From: Streptomyces sp. LUP47B
Lineage (GTDB): Bacteria; Actinomycetota; Actinomycetes; Streptomycetales; Streptomycetaceae
Assembly: GCF_001746295.1 (NCBI RefSeq)
Contig: NZ_MJAH01000025.1
Location: forward strand, 24,865-88,864
Length of the DNA stretch: 64,000 bases
Direction: 5' to 3'
Shown here: positions 1-7,736 of the stretch, in pieces
Layout of the letters: each line of letters starts with the position of its first letter
How positions within the stretch are numbered: the stretch's first letter is position 1
Notes under the pieces: model-generated
What the model was told of the DNA's origin: nothing
Databases searched by the model: none
What the model saw: the letters and a program-made list of their open reading frames with translations, nothing else
Made by a program: the position numbers and the translations under genes

Positions 1-100
1 CACCCGGAATACGCAGTTTCCGGCCAACCCGGCGCGCGCCCCCACCCGCCACGGTGCCCCCACGCGCCCCCGGGCAGGCCATGGGGAAGGGGACACCCGC

Positions 101-640
101 ATGGGCCGAAACACCGCAGGCGACGCAGCAAGCGCCCTCCGTCTACTCAACAGCGAAGACCTGCGGGAGAACCCCGAACACGGCCCCCGAGAACGCCGCA
201 GCACCAGCAGCACGCCCGGCACCCCCCTGAACGTCGGCATGGTCGACTACCTGGCCCGCACCGTCAGCGAGATCGTCGACCACGCCACCGCCGTCACCCC
301 CGAACCGGCCCCGCTGCCCCGCCAGATCGGCGACCTGTACACCTGGTTTCTGGACCAGACCGCCGAAGCCGACGACGTGCAACGCCGCCGCCGCGACACC
401 CTCATCGAAACCCACGCCCTGGAACACGCCATACGCCTCGGCGAAACCGAAGAGGTCTGCAAGCACCCCTGCCCCCGCTGCGGTTGCTGGGGCTTGGAAT
501 GGGACCACGGGGGTAACCGGGCGCTGTGCCTGAACCGCCGCTGCCGCACCCCAGACGGCAACGCCTCCACCTGGTCCCCGGCCCGGCTCGCCGGGCAGAA
601 GGTCCGGCGTACGGAAATCTGGCGGCGCAACGCAACCTGA
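101..640 (+). CDS. Zinc-ribbon hypothetical protein
   Basis: A 179-aa protein of unknown function. The C-terminal third carries closely spaced cysteines (CPRCGC, then ALCLNRRC about 20 residues later), which look like a treble-clef or zinc-ribbon knuckle. The N-terminal half is acidic and helical with no recognisable domain. The ATG at 101 follows a purine-rich GGGAAGGGGA ribosome-binding stretch. Codon third positions are mostly C or G, as in neighbouring genes. A nucleic-acid-binding role is only inferred from the knuckle. Confidence 0.7.
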   Translation: MGRNTAGDAASALRLLNSEDLRENPEHGPRERRSTSSTPGTPLNVGMVDYLARTVSEIVDHATAVTPEPAPLPRQIGDLYTWFLDQTAEADDVQRRRRDTLIETHALEHAIRLGETEEVCKHPCPRCGCWGLEWDHGGNRALCLNRRCRTPDGNASTWSPARLAGQKVRRTEIWRRNAT

Positions 641-696
641 CCCCCGTCTCGGCGGTCTACCTGACACGACCTACTGCACACACAACGTTCACATCC

Positions 697-714
697 GGAT
701 CCCTTCGGGGGTCC
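697..714 (+). terminator. UUCG-capped hairpin after the first gene
   Basis: GGATCCC, TTCG loop, GGGGTCC forms a 7-bp stem with one T-G wobble, between the gene ending at 640 and the one starting at 772. There is no T-tail, so it is a terminator or an mRNA-end structure only by analogy with other Streptomyces hairpins. Confidence 0.4.
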
Positions 715-771
715 ACCCGTTACGGCCGCCGGAGCTGCGAACTGTGGTCGCCGTCCAGGGGAGGCCGCACG

Positions 772-1038
772 ATGGCCGCAACGCACTACAGCCCGCTCCC
801 GTACACGCCGGGGATTGAGGACCCGGTCAGCTACAAAGAGGCCTCCGCCCTGCTCGCCCGCACCGGTCACCCGGCGTCGAAGGAGACCGTGGCCCGCTGG
901 GTCCGCGAGGCCAACGCGGGTGAGGAGACCGTCCCGGTGGTGAAGGCCGGCCGCACCGACTACGTGTCCTGGACGGCGGTCCTCGAGCTGCACCGTGACC
1001 GGACCGCGGTGAAGCTGAGAGCCTCCTCCAACTGGTAG
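772..1038 (+). CDS. Small helix-turn-helix DNA-binding protein
   Basis: An 88-aa protein. The segment around residues 19-50 (YKEASALLARTG, then KETVARWVRE) reads as a MerR/AlpA-like helix-turn-helix: helix, short turn, recognition helix ending in ARWVRE. The tail (GRTDYVSWTAVLELH) fits the strand and helix that follow in excisionase-like folds. I chose the ATG at 772 because GGGGAGGC lies just upstream and the reading frame further upstream overlaps the previous gene. It could regulate the promoter at 1145 or act as a directionality or replication accessory factor. The target is unknown. Confidence 0.75.
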   Translation: MAATHYSPLPYTPGIEDPVSYKEASALLARTGHPASKETVARWVREANAGEETVPVVKAGRTDYVSWTAVLELHRDRTAVKLRASSNW

Positions 1039-1083
1039 GCCGGTCGCCCGGCCCCGCCCGGACTCCTCTGCCCTGAAGCCCCA

Positions 1084-1121
1084 CCCCCGTTGCCGTTAGG
1101 AATCAGCGGCCCGGGGGTTTT
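1084..1121 (+). terminator. Candidate terminator before the first operon promoter
   Basis: CCCCCG pairs with CGGGGG followed by TTTT. The loop of about 22 nt is long, so this is moderate evidence only. Its position, after the HTH gene and just before the promoter at 1145, fits insulation of the next operon. Confidence 0.45.
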
Positions 1122-1144
1122 CTCATGCCCACCCACGCACACCA

Positions 1145-1173
1145 TTGCTATGCCATGGGCTATGGGTTACGGT
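1145..1173 (+). promoter_or_regulatory. Shared regulon promoter, copy 1
   Basis: -35 TTGCTA at 1145-1150, a 17-bp spacer, and -10 TACGGT at 1168-1173. The spacer reads TGCCATGGGCTATGGGT and is almost identical in copies 2 (5896) and 3 (20392, minus strand). A plain promoter would not conserve its spacer, so it probably holds an operator; CTATG recurs 12 bp apart. The ATG of the next gene lies about 70 nt downstream, leaving a leader of about 60 nt. Confidence 0.8.
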
Positions 1174-1242
1174 AGTCGTATCGCAAGGCCAGCAACCCCA
1201 TCGGGGCGCTGACCTCGACTTCTCACCTCACCGGAGCCACCC

Positions 1243-1602
1243 ATGGCCGTGATGACGCACGCCCGCACCCAGGCCACCACCGCCGACTACACCCAGCTCA
1301 GCCCCACCGCGCAGGCCGTCATCGACAAGGCCATGACCGACGCCGACAACGCCACCGACACCCGCACATACACGGCCTCCATGGAGTTCGTGGCCATCGC
1401 CGCCGGCATTCCGCTCCCCGCCTCCCGCGACCTCGCCGTCTGCTCCTGCCTCACCGACGCAGGCGGCTGCGGATGCGGTGCCATCTTCGACACCGCCCTC
1501 CCCGGCCTGGTCGTCACCGCCCCCAACGACCCGGACTGCAACCTCAGCCGCCTCCAGTGCTCGGGATGCGGCCACGACCATCCCCGCCGCATCGCCGACT
1601 GA
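1243..1602 (+). CDS. Cys-rich hypothetical protein, first gene of operon A
   Basis: A 119-aa protein of unknown function. It has clustered cysteines in its second half (CSCLTDAGGCGCG around residues 67-79, then CNLSRLQCSGCGHDH around 100-114), probably a zinc-binding module. CCGGAG precedes the ATG at 1243. It is the first gene behind promoter copy 1 and heads the run of genes to 5826. Confidence 0.7.
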   Translation: MAVMTHARTQATTADYTQLSPTAQAVIDKAMTDADNATDTRTYTASMEFVAIAAGIPLPASRDLAVCSCLTDAGGCGCGAIFDTALPGLVVTAPNDPDCNLSRLQCSGCGHDHPRRIAD

Positions 1603-1678
1603 CGCACCCACAGACCTCCCGGCGGCGCGTGAAGCCCACACCGCGCCGCCGGGTGAACAACCACCAGGGGAGACCCGC

Positions 1679-2083
1679 ATGCCGAACACCGCCGCGATCC
1701 TGCGCAGAGCAGCCCGCCTCATCACCAACCAAGGACTCCACACCGGGGAACAGTTCGCCGGCATCTACACCGGCCTCGACATCTGCGCCGCCGTCTACAT
1801 CGCCGCCGAGAGCGAGTTCCCCACCGAGTTCTTCAACGACGAGGCCACCTCCATCGCAACGATCGAGGCCAGCCCCACCGCCATGGCCGCCATCAAGGCC
1901 ATCTCGGACGCCCTCGACTCCCCGGTGTGCGAGACCGCCGACCATCCCGACTACATCGAGCACGTCTCGAACTGGGCCAGCACCCGCGGACCGGGCGAGG
2001 AGAACCCGCCGACCGCGAACGAAGTCGTCGGACGCGTCCTGCGCACCGCCGACAAGGCCGACGCCCACCCCAACGCCGCCTGA
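1679..2083 (+). CDS. DUF6197-like protein
   Basis: A 134-aa protein. The N-terminal pattern (LRRAARLITNQGL, then DICAAVYIAAE) resembles the DUF6197 family, small proteins common in Streptomyces genomes and phages with no known function. The rest is helical and acidic. The ATG at 1679 follows AGGGGAGA. The family name comes from recalled patterns, not from a search. Confidence 0.65.
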   Translation: MPNTAAILRRAARLITNQGLHTGEQFAGIYTGLDICAAVYIAAESEFPTEFFNDEATSIATIEASPTAMAAIKAISDALDSPVCETADHPDYIEHVSNWASTRGPGEENPPTANEVVGRVLRTADKADAHPNAA

Positions 2084-2109
2084 CACCCCCACCCCGGAGA
2101 CCACCCGCC

Positions 2110-2367
2110 ATGAGCATCACCAGCCCCGAGACGACGACCACCAGCCCCGACGACAACCCGTCCTACCGGGACGGCCGCATCGACGGCGAACTCGCCGCCA
2201 TCACCCGCCTGTCCTCCCGCCGCGCCCACGCCCGCGCCTCCATGGCCGCCCAGTACGACCAGGCCTACGCCGACGGCTACATGGACGGCTTCCTCGACCA
2301 GACCGCCGCCAACGCCGCCCACCGCCTCAAGGCGCTCCTCGCAACCAGCCGGAAGGACCCCCAGTGA
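2110..2367 (+). CDS. Small hypothetical protein
   Basis: An 85-aa protein with a Thr/Ser-rich start and a central motif of repeated Tyr-Gly/Asp-Gly turns (YRDGRIDGELAA, later YADGYMDGFLDQ). This spacing suggests an internal duplication of about 45 residues. Its stop overlaps the GTG of the protease gene, so the two are translationally coupled. GGAAGGA near its end serves as the next ribosome-binding site. Confidence 0.65.
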   Translation: MSITSPETTTTSPDDNPSYRDGRIDGELAAITRLSSRRAHARASMAAQYDQAYADGYMDGFLDQTAANAAHRLKALLATSRKDPQ

Positions 2368-3026
2368 AAACCCGCATAGCCCAGGCCGCCTTCGCCCTGA
2401 CCCTCACCGCGGCCGCCGTCATCGCCGCCCCCCACCAGGCCCACGCCGCCACCGGCCCGGTCGTCTCCGGCACCGGCTGGAAGCTCCAGGCACCCCGCAT
2501 CACCCACATCGACACGCAACCCCTGACGATCGCGTTCCACGACACAACCAGCCGCACCCGGCTCACCCCCTACGTGAAGAACGTCGCCGCGGAACTCACC
2601 TCGTACGGCATCCCGGTCACCGTCTCCAACCGCATCGTGCCCACCGCCGTCGGCAAGTGCCCGCCCAGACACACCATCAGCTACCGGTGGATCAGCAAGC
2701 CCAACCCCGACAGGCCCAACCAGTCCTTCACCGGCACCTGCTCCCTCAAGGCCGCCACCTACAGCGCCTACGTCTACATCAACAGCGACTACTGGGCGCC
2801 CGGCCGCCGCTTCCACGAGTGGCAGCGCATGAACGTGATCTGGCACGAAAGCGGCCACGCCGTCGGACTCGCCCACCCGACCACGTGCCCCCGCGACAAG
2901 GCCGGCCTCCAGCCCCTCATGTGCGGCAACCCCTACAAGGACCTCCGCGACCGCCGCTTCTCGTCGCAGGACGTGACCGGTCTGCGCCGCCTGGTCCTCA
3001 ACCGCGCCTACTACCCGCCGGCATGA
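2364..3026 (+). CDS. Secreted metzincin-type zinc metalloprotease
   Basis: A 220-aa protein. The start is GTG at 2364, with GGAAGGA 6 nt upstream. Residues 1-28 form a Sec signal peptide: KTR, a long Ala/Leu core, and a cleavage site after AHA. Residues 161-171 read HESGHAVGLAH, the full HExxHxxGxxH zinc motif with catalytic Glu162 and three His ligands. Met186 in PLMCG fits the metzincin Met-turn. Four cysteines may form disulfides outside the cell. The fold most resembles matrixin/snapalysin-like proteases. The substrate is unknown; host surface proteins or competing peptides are possible. It sits among phage/plasmid accessory genes, which is unusual. Confidence 0.85.
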   Translation: MKTRIAQAAFALTLTAAAVIAAPHQAHAATGPVVSGTGWKLQAPRITHIDTQPLTIAFHDTTSRTRLTPYVKNVAAELTSYGIPVTVSNRIVPTAVGKCPPRHTISYRWISKPNPDRPNQSFTGTCSLKAATYSAYVYINSDYWAPGRRFHEWQRMNVIWHESGHAVGLAHPTTCPRDKAGLQPLMCGNPYKDLRDRRFSSQDVTGLRRLVLNRAYYPPA

Positions 3027-3154
3027 CCTGGCCCGACGCCATCGCCCTCGCCATCGGCGTCACCACCCTCTACCTCCTCACCCGACACCAGCACCGGAGC
3101 ACCACCCACCAGCACGACACAACACCGCAGCAGCAGGACGGAGAACGACCATGA
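3023..3154 (+). CDS. Single-span membrane mini-protein
   Basis: A 43-aa protein that starts inside the protease stop (ATGA). Residues 2-19 are hydrophobic (WPDAIALAIGVTTLYLL), followed by a Gln/His/Thr-rich polar tail. Coupling to the secreted protease suggests a membrane role in its export or anchoring, but this is context only. Confidence 0.6.
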   Translation: MTWPDAIALAIGVTTLYLLTRHQHRSTTHQHDTTPQQQDGERP

Positions 3155-3915
3155 GCAGGACACGCACCGCCGCCAAAACCGCCGACACCACCCCCAGCAC
3201 CCCGGCGAAGAAGACGGCCGCCGCGCGCAAGACCACCACGTCCGCCTCCCGTCCCGCCGCCCGCAAGCGCACCACCCGCAAGCCCGCCAACAACCGTCCC
3301 AAGCTGTCCCTGGTCAAGCCCCGCCCCGAACTCCCCACCCGCGACCTGCCCTTCATGACCGACACCCAGGGCTACGCCACCCTCGCCGCCCTCATGGTCG
3401 GCATCACCACCGTCCACATCCGCGACTGGCGCGACCACCGTGACGGCACCTGCACCCGGAAGCTTCGCGACGGCAGCACCCTCCACTACAACTTCGACAC
3501 CCGCACTCTCACCTGGCAGGCCGTCTGCCGCATGGGCGCCGTCCACCAGTACCGGCTCGCCACCCGCTCCGGAGCCTGCGCCGCCCGCCTCCACGCCGAC
3601 GCCTGCACCGAGCTCCACGCAGACCTCGCCACCATCCCTGCCCTCACCGCGGACGAACTCGCCGACCTCGGCCTCCTCCACACCCCCACCTGGGCGCAGA
3701 ACGTCCCCGGCGACGACCCGATCACCGAGACCATCCCCGTCCCCATCCCAACCCCGGACCCGGAACCGCGCGTCCTGGCCGACACCCTCGCCCACTCCGA
3801 CACCGGCACCGCCGAAACCCAGCCCATGTCCAAGGACGCCATCGCCGAAGGCCTCGCCGCCCGCGCCGCAGCCGCCGACACCGAGACCGCGATGGAGCAC
3901 CCCGACCATGCCTGA
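3151..3915 (+). CDS. Hypothetical protein with Lys/Ala-rich tail
   Basis: A 254-aa protein. Residues 1-58 are Lys/Arg/Ala/Thr-rich and disordered, like histone H1-type or nucleoid-binding tails. Residues 65-150 form a compact domain with conserved-looking Trp, Tyr and Cys (DWRDHRDGTC, then LTWQAVCRMG). The C-terminus is acidic and Pro-rich. It overlaps both neighbours by a few bases. DNA binding is plausible from the tail; no family is recognised. Confidence 0.65.
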   Translation: MSRTRTAAKTADTTPSTPAKKTAAARKTTTSASRPAARKRTTRKPANNRPKLSLVKPRPELPTRDLPFMTDTQGYATLAALMVGITTVHIRDWRDHRDGTCTRKLRDGSTLHYNFDTRTLTWQAVCRMGAVHQYRLATRSGACAARLHADACTELHADLATIPALTADELADLGLLHTPTWAQNVPGDDPITETIPVPIPTPDPEPRVLADTLAHSDTGTAETQPMSKDAIAEGLAARAAAADTETAMEHPDHA

Positions 3916-4132
3916 GCACACGCCCGGGTACGTCGCCGCCCTCGCCGCCCAACTCCGCGGCGCCGAGGACGAACTCCAGGAACTCCGCGGCTTCAAGACC
4001 GCCGTCACCAACTTCCTCCGCAACCCCGCCATCGCCCTCGACATCCGCCAGAACCTCGCCCGAGACCTCAACCTCCAGAACCTCGCCCAAGCCCTCAACC
4101 TCCCCCAACCCGCCCCGGAGAAGACACCGTGA
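3908..4132 (+). CDS. Small helical protein
   Basis: A 74-aa protein with a predicted coiled coil in residues 10-30 (AALAAQLRGAEDELQELRG) and an NL/QAL-repeating helix at the C-terminus. It overlaps the end of the preceding gene and its stop overlaps the GTG of the nuclease gene. Function unknown. Confidence 0.6.
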   Translation: MPEHTPGYVAALAAQLRGAEDELQELRGFKTAVTNFLRNPAIALDIRQNLARDLNLQNLAQALNLPQPAPEKTP

Positions 4133-4500
4133 ACCGATCCAAGGCCAAAGGCACCAGCGCCGAAACAGCCGTCGTCCGCTTCCTCCGCACCATCGGCTTC
4201 ATACAAGCCGAACGCCGCACCCTCAACGGCATCCTCGACCGCGGCGACATCACCGGCATCCCCGGCGTCGTCATCGAGGTCAAGAACTGCGCCCGGCAGG
4301 AACTCGCCGCCTGGGTCGCCGAAGCCGAACGCGAACGGGACAACGACCGAGCCAGCCTCGGCGTCGTCTGGCACAAGCGACGCGGCAAGACCGACCCCGC
4401 CGACTGGTTCGTCACCATGAGCGGCGCCCAGTTCGCCAGCCTCCTCCGCGAACAGCAGGGCCTGCCCGCACTGCCGGACACCGACGACGAAGCCGCGTGA
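4129..4500 (+). CDS. PD-(D/E)XK nuclease, Holliday-junction-resolvase-like
   Basis: A 123-aa protein starting at GTG 4129, coupled by a GTGA overlap. Glu12 in the first helix, Asp40 in RGDITG, and Glu50-x-Lys52 in VVIEVKN match the E...D...ExK active site of small PD-(D/E)XK nucleases. Phage and archaeal Holliday-junction resolvases have this size and layout. It would cut branched DNA during recombination or packaging, or act as a plain endonuclease. Basic residues after the active site (WHKRRGKTD) would contact DNA. Confidence 0.8.
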   Translation: MNRSKAKGTSAETAVVRFLRTIGFIQAERRTLNGILDRGDITGIPGVVIEVKNCARQELAAWVAEAERERDNDRASLGVVWHKRRGKTDPADWFVTMSGAQFASLLREQQGLPALPDTDDEAA

Positions 4501-4549
4501 CAGACCACACCACCACCCCGCCCAAGCCGACCCTCCCCGGAGCCCCCGA

Positions 4550-5017
4550 ATGACCACCGCCACCCGCCACGCCATAACGGCTGCCGCGCCCGTAGACGAC
4601 TGGGCCCGGTACGGATCCTGCCGCCAAACCGACCCCGAGATCTTCTTCCCGGTCGGCACATCCGGCCCCGCCCTGAAGCAGACCGAACAGGCCAAGGAGA
4701 TCTGCACCCGGTGCCCGGTCCGCCAGGAATGTTTGTCGTGGGCGTTGGAGAGCGGCCAGGAGATCGGCGTGTGGGGCGGGTTGTCGGAGTGGGAGCGCGG
4801 CGAGTTGTCGGGGCGGGAGCGGCAGTACCGGACGTCGTCGGATGACCGGCCGGCCTGGCAGGTGATCGTGGATACGCGGCTTGACGAGTATCGGGAGTTG
4901 GAGGCGGCTGGGTTGTCGGCGTGGGAGATCGGTCAGCGGATGCGGACGAACGCGCACACCATCAACCGGGTCCGTGAGGCACTGGCGACGGAGAAGAAGC
5001 AGGCGGTGTCGGCATGA
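4550..5017 (+). CDS. WhiB-family iron-sulfur regulator with C-terminal HTH
   Basis: A 155-aa protein. Cys24, Cys52, Cys55 and Cys61 (CRQTDPEIFFP; CTRCPVRQEC) are the four [4Fe-4S] ligands of Wbl proteins. GVWGG follows at residues 73-77, the turn that contacts sigma factor region 4. Residues 112-150 (LEAAGLSAWEIGQRM, then AHTINRVREAL) add a helix-turn-helix not present in typical Wbl proteins. Codon use switches inside the gene at about 4730, from CTC/GCC-rich to TTG/TCG/GCG-rich. Actinophages are known to encode WhiB proteins that shut down or redirect host Wbl regulation. CCGGAG precedes the ATG. Confidence 0.9.
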   Translation: MTTATRHAITAAAPVDDWARYGSCRQTDPEIFFPVGTSGPALKQTEQAKEICTRCPVRQECLSWALESGQEIGVWGGLSEWERGELSGRERQYRTSSDDRPAWQVIVDTRLDEYRELEAAGLSAWEIGQRMRTNAHTINRVREALATEKKQAVSA

Positions 5018-5826
5018 GCGCCCTGAGTGTGGAGCAGCGTGGCGACCTCATCGAGCGGATGCTTCCCGAAGCCGCGAACCTGGCCGTCCTGGTCCACGGC
5101 GACGGCGGCCCCGAGGACATCGCTGCGGTCCTGGAACGGCTGGACGACACGGAGAAGAACGCCCTCATCGTCGTCCTGGCCGGGATGGTCGACCCGGACC
5201 AGTCCGTGGGCAAGGGCCTGTCCTGGACCGCGGTGACGAAGAACGGTGCTCTGCCGATGCCGGCGTGGCTGGAGCAGAAGCCGCTGCGCGAGCACGCTCC
5301 GGAGGCTGCGGAGGAGCTGGAGGAGGACTTCGTGGACTGGGCTGCCGTGGCCAAGTTCGTGAAGGGCTTCCGGGTGGAGATGACGGATGCGGACTTCCTG
5401 GCCGCTGTGCAGCGGTGCGTTGCTGCTGGGATGGCTTTGAGCGATGTGGATGAGCTGCGTCGTTGGCCGGCGAAGACCGCGGAGAACTGGGTGAACCGGC
5501 TGCGGAAGCGGTACCAGCGTGCGGGCCGGGAGTTCCCGAGTCTGGCTCCGCCGGTGACGGCTCGGGAGTTCACGGAGGAGGAGGTCATCGAGATCCGTAC
5601 GCGGTCTGCGGGCGGTGCGACGGACCTGGAGATTGCGATGTCGTTCGACTGCAAGCGGGATCTGGTGGCGGCGATCTGCCGTGGGCGCCGGTATCCGCAC
5701 TTTGGTGGGCCGGTGCGTGAGGGGCGGGGTGCGAGGGGGTTGCAGGCGTCGCGGGACTTCATGTGTGGGCATGGGTCTGGTTCGCAGTTGGGGGTGAAGC
5801 GGCATCGGTTGAGTACGGCGGCGTGA
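5014..5826 (+). CDS. Putative DNA-binding protein, end of operon A
   Basis: A 270-aa protein overlapping the WhiB gene by ATGA. The N-terminus is acidic and helical. Residues about 185-232 (FTEEEVIEIRTRSAGG, LEIAMSF, VAAICRGRRYPHFGG) match the small HTH that often accompanies phage HNH/AP2 endonucleases: a helix, IA-type turn, then a recognition helix ending in IxxGRRYPHxGG. No nuclease residues are seen. A regulator or DNA-recognition protein is the best guess. A good terminator follows. Confidence 0.65.
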   Translation: MSALSVEQRGDLIERMLPEAANLAVLVHGDGGPEDIAAVLERLDDTEKNALIVVLAGMVDPDQSVGKGLSWTAVTKNGALPMPAWLEQKPLREHAPEAAEELEEDFVDWAAVAKFVKGFRVEMTDADFLAAVQRCVAAGMALSDVDELRRWPAKTAENWVNRLRKRYQRAGREFPSLAPPVTAREFTEEEVIEIRTRSAGGATDLEIAMSFDCKRDLVAAICRGRRYPHFGGPVREGRGARGLQASRDFMCGHGSGSQLGVKRHRLSTAA

Positions 5827-5841
5827 CGTCGCGCGCGCATC

Positions 5842-5873
5842 AAGGGGTCTGGCCTTCGGGTTGGGCCCCTTTT
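5842..5873 (+). terminator. Rho-independent-type terminator of operon A
   Basis: AAGGGG at 5842-5847 and CCCCTT with TTTT at about 5867-5873 enclose a GC-rich loop containing CTTCGG. It lies 15 nt after the stop of the gene ending at 5826 and about 25 nt before promoter copy 2, so operons A and B are separated. Confidence 0.7.
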
Positions 5874-5895
5874 CGTATGCCGTGCCGCCGCACCA

Positions 5896-5924
5896 TTGCT
5901 ATGCCATGGGATATGGGTTATGTT
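5896..5924 (+). promoter_or_regulatory. Shared regulon promoter, copy 2
   Basis: -35 TTGCTA at 5896-5901 and -10 TATGTT at 5919-5924, 17-bp spacer TGCCATGGGATATGGGT. Compared with copy 1, the spacer differs at one position. The leader to the ATG at 5960 contains CCGCACCACA and a CCCCCGGGGG run next to the ribosome-binding site; the leader of copy 3 is similar. Confidence 0.8.
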
Positions 5925-5959
5925 GGCAGTACCGCACCACACCACCCCCGGGGGAACCC

Positions 5960-6148
5960 ATGACCGAGCTGCGCCTACTCGACGCCGACGGCTACACCGT
6001 CCCGGGCAGCATCCGCACCACCACCCCGGACACCGACGCCGCGGTCCGCGCCGACCTCAAGCAGCTCGCCGCCGAACACGCCGCCCAGTGGGCCGACTTC
6101 GGCTACCGGGCCGCCGACTACCGCGTTCTCAACGACCCGCCCGCCTGA
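5960..6148 (+). CDS. Small hypothetical protein, first gene of operon B
   Basis: A 62-aa acidic protein (several Asp, Tyr-Arg-rich end) of unknown function. GGGGGAA is its ribosome-binding site. It is placed directly behind promoter copy 2, 35 nt after the -10 box. Confidence 0.65.
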   Translation: MTELRLLDADGYTVPGSIRTTTPDTDAAVRADLKQLAAEHAAQWADFGYRAADYRVLNDPPA

Positions 6149-6163
6149 GTACTGGAGAACTGC

Positions 6164-6628
6164 ATGACCGACCAGCCGGCCGCCAAGAAGGCCACCATCA
6201 CCCTCGACAACGCCAGTAGGGACCGCCAGTTCCCGGCCTACCAGCTCAGCATCAACGCCATGGACGGCGAGGACAGCGGCCACGGATACCGGCTGATGGG
6301 CCCCAAGTACCTGGGCCGCAGCAAGAACCTCCGCACCGTCGAGCTGTCTCAGCGGGACGCCGACGAGATCCGGGCCATCCTCGACGAGGTCTTCCCCACC
6401 GAGGTCGTCGTGAGCTGCGCGGACGTGGAGTTGGACAGCGGCGAGAACCTGCACGACCTCGGCGTCGGCAACTACCTGGAGCTGGACCGCCTGACGGCGG
6501 GCATGCAGCCGGGTACGTGGCGACTCATCGCATACGGGGACGACGAAACCGCGCGCTTGCGCCGCTTGTCGGACAAGGAGATCCGGGCTGCGCGGAACGC
6601 TGAGGCGTCTGCCCGCATGTACGAGTGA
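6164..6628 (+). CDS. Hypothetical protein
   Basis: A 154-aa protein with alternating beta and alpha segments (residues 10-60 beta-rich; a helix at SQRDADEIRAILDEVF). Mixed charge, no signal peptide and no recognised family. ACTGGAGAACTGC precedes the ATG. Its stop is followed by a strong hairpin at 6643-6670. Confidence 0.6.
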   Translation: MTDQPAAKKATITLDNASRDRQFPAYQLSINAMDGEDSGHGYRLMGPKYLGRSKNLRTVELSQRDADEIRAILDEVFPTEVVVSCADVELDSGENLHDLGVGNYLELDRLTAGMQPGTWRLIAYGDDETARLRRLSDKEIRAARNAEASARMYE

Positions 6629-6642
6629 CCACTCCCTGACCC

Positions 6643-6670
6643 CGGTCCCCTCGCCCCCCTTCGGGGACCG
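6643..6670 (+). terminator. Hairpin after the gene ending at 6628
   Basis: CGGTCCCC and GGGGACCG form a perfect 8-bp stem with a 12-nt loop, 14 nt after a stop codon. No T-run follows, so it may be an attenuator within operon B rather than a full terminator. Confidence 0.45.
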
Positions 6671-6777
6671 TCCGGCCGCGCACCCCCCTTGCGCGGCACC
6701 GCCGCCCGCCCCACACCCCCCTCGGGGCGGGCGGCGGACCACCCCACACCCGCACCAGCCGAAAGGCCAACCTCACC

Positions 6778-7638
6778 GTGACCGTGTACGCCCTCAAGCA
6801 CCCCGACGGCCGCTGGCTCTACCACCTGCCCAAGCCCAAGGACTTCCCGTTCAACGTGACCGGCGTGTTCGCGGACGGGCAGCCCATGGGCAAGCTGCCG
6901 GGCGACTGGTGGGCAGTCTCCTTCGAGGCGAGCCGGCTGACCGTGACCGGGCAGCCGCGCCCCAAGACCCTCAGCTACACGCTGAAGGCCGCGGACGCCG
7001 AGTCGGTCCGCTACCCGGCCACCCTGACCGTCGACGCGTACAACGAGCGTCGCGAGGACGAAGAGAACCTGTGGGAGTTCTACAGCGCGGTCTGTGAGGA
7101 CCAGCCGGCCGTGGAGCACGTCTACGACGGCCCCGTCATGGTCCTGGAGGGCCGGGAGCCCCCGACTCCCGAAGAACTGCCCTGGCAGGCCGACCTCCCG
7201 CACATGCTCGGGTCCCGCCCTGAGTACCTGCACCTGTTCCCCGGCCGCATCAACGGCTTCCGCGACCACGTCCAGCAGGCCATCAAGAAGATGCCGGGCG
7301 TGCAGTACTGCTTCGACAACTACCAGAACTACACGGGCCTCCACGTCACGGTAAGGGTGCCGTTTGAGAAGCCCCAAACGCGGTGGCAGGCAGACCTCAG
7401 CCGCCGCACCAGCAAGCCGCTGAAGACCGGCCGGAACGTTGCCGTCCTCGTCACCAGGGAACTTCGCCTGCCTGTCCCGGCATCGATCTCCGCCCCGAAC
7501 TACGAGATGGCCGTGGACGACTGGCACGAGCAGGCCGAGTTCTGGGTGTCCGTGGTCCGGAACGCCTCTGTGGCGGCCTGCAACGCCTGCGGGGGCACCG
7601 GGCACGTCCCGGACGGCGCCGAGCAGTACAGCCGCTGA
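6778..7638 (+). CDS. Hypothetical protein with C-terminal CxxCGGTG knuckle
   Basis: A 286-aa protein starting at GTG 6778. The body is beta-rich with many aromatic residues. Residues about 270-280 (CNACGGTGHV) are a single DnaJ-type CxxCxGxG knuckle, often seen at the ends of small Streptomyces phage proteins. No enzymatic motif is visible. Its stop overlaps the next start (TGATG). Confidence 0.6.
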   Translation: MTVYALKHPDGRWLYHLPKPKDFPFNVTGVFADGQPMGKLPGDWWAVSFEASRLTVTGQPRPKTLSYTLKAADAESVRYPATLTVDAYNERREDEENLWEFYSAVCEDQPAVEHVYDGPVMVLEGREPPTPEELPWQADLPHMLGSRPEYLHLFPGRINGFRDHVQQAIKKMPGVQYCFDNYQNYTGLHVTVRVPFEKPQTRWQADLSRRTSKPLKTGRNVAVLVTRELRLPVPASISAPNYEMAVDDWHEQAEFWVSVVRNASVAACNACGGTGHVPDGAEQYSR

Positions 7639-7736
7639 TGGCCGCCCTCCTGTTGTGGCCGTTGGCCGTTCTCGAGCTCGCCCCGCGCATCCTCGCCCGC
7701 CTGCACACCGCCCTCACCCCGAAGGACCGCCCATGA
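7638..7736 (+). CDS. Very short hydrophobic peptide
   Basis: A 32-aa peptide starting in a TGATG overlap and ending in an overlap with the next gene. The first 20 residues are hydrophobic (ALLLWPLAVLELA), so it may insert in the membrane. The double overlap is the main evidence that it is translated. Confidence 0.5.
   Translation: MAALLLWPLAVLELAPRILARLHTALTPKDRP

Noticed and set aside
3070..4707. 545-aa open frame antisense to the nuclease and WhiB genes
   Set aside because: It crosses several well-supported plus-strand genes and has only Val/Gly/Asp repeats.
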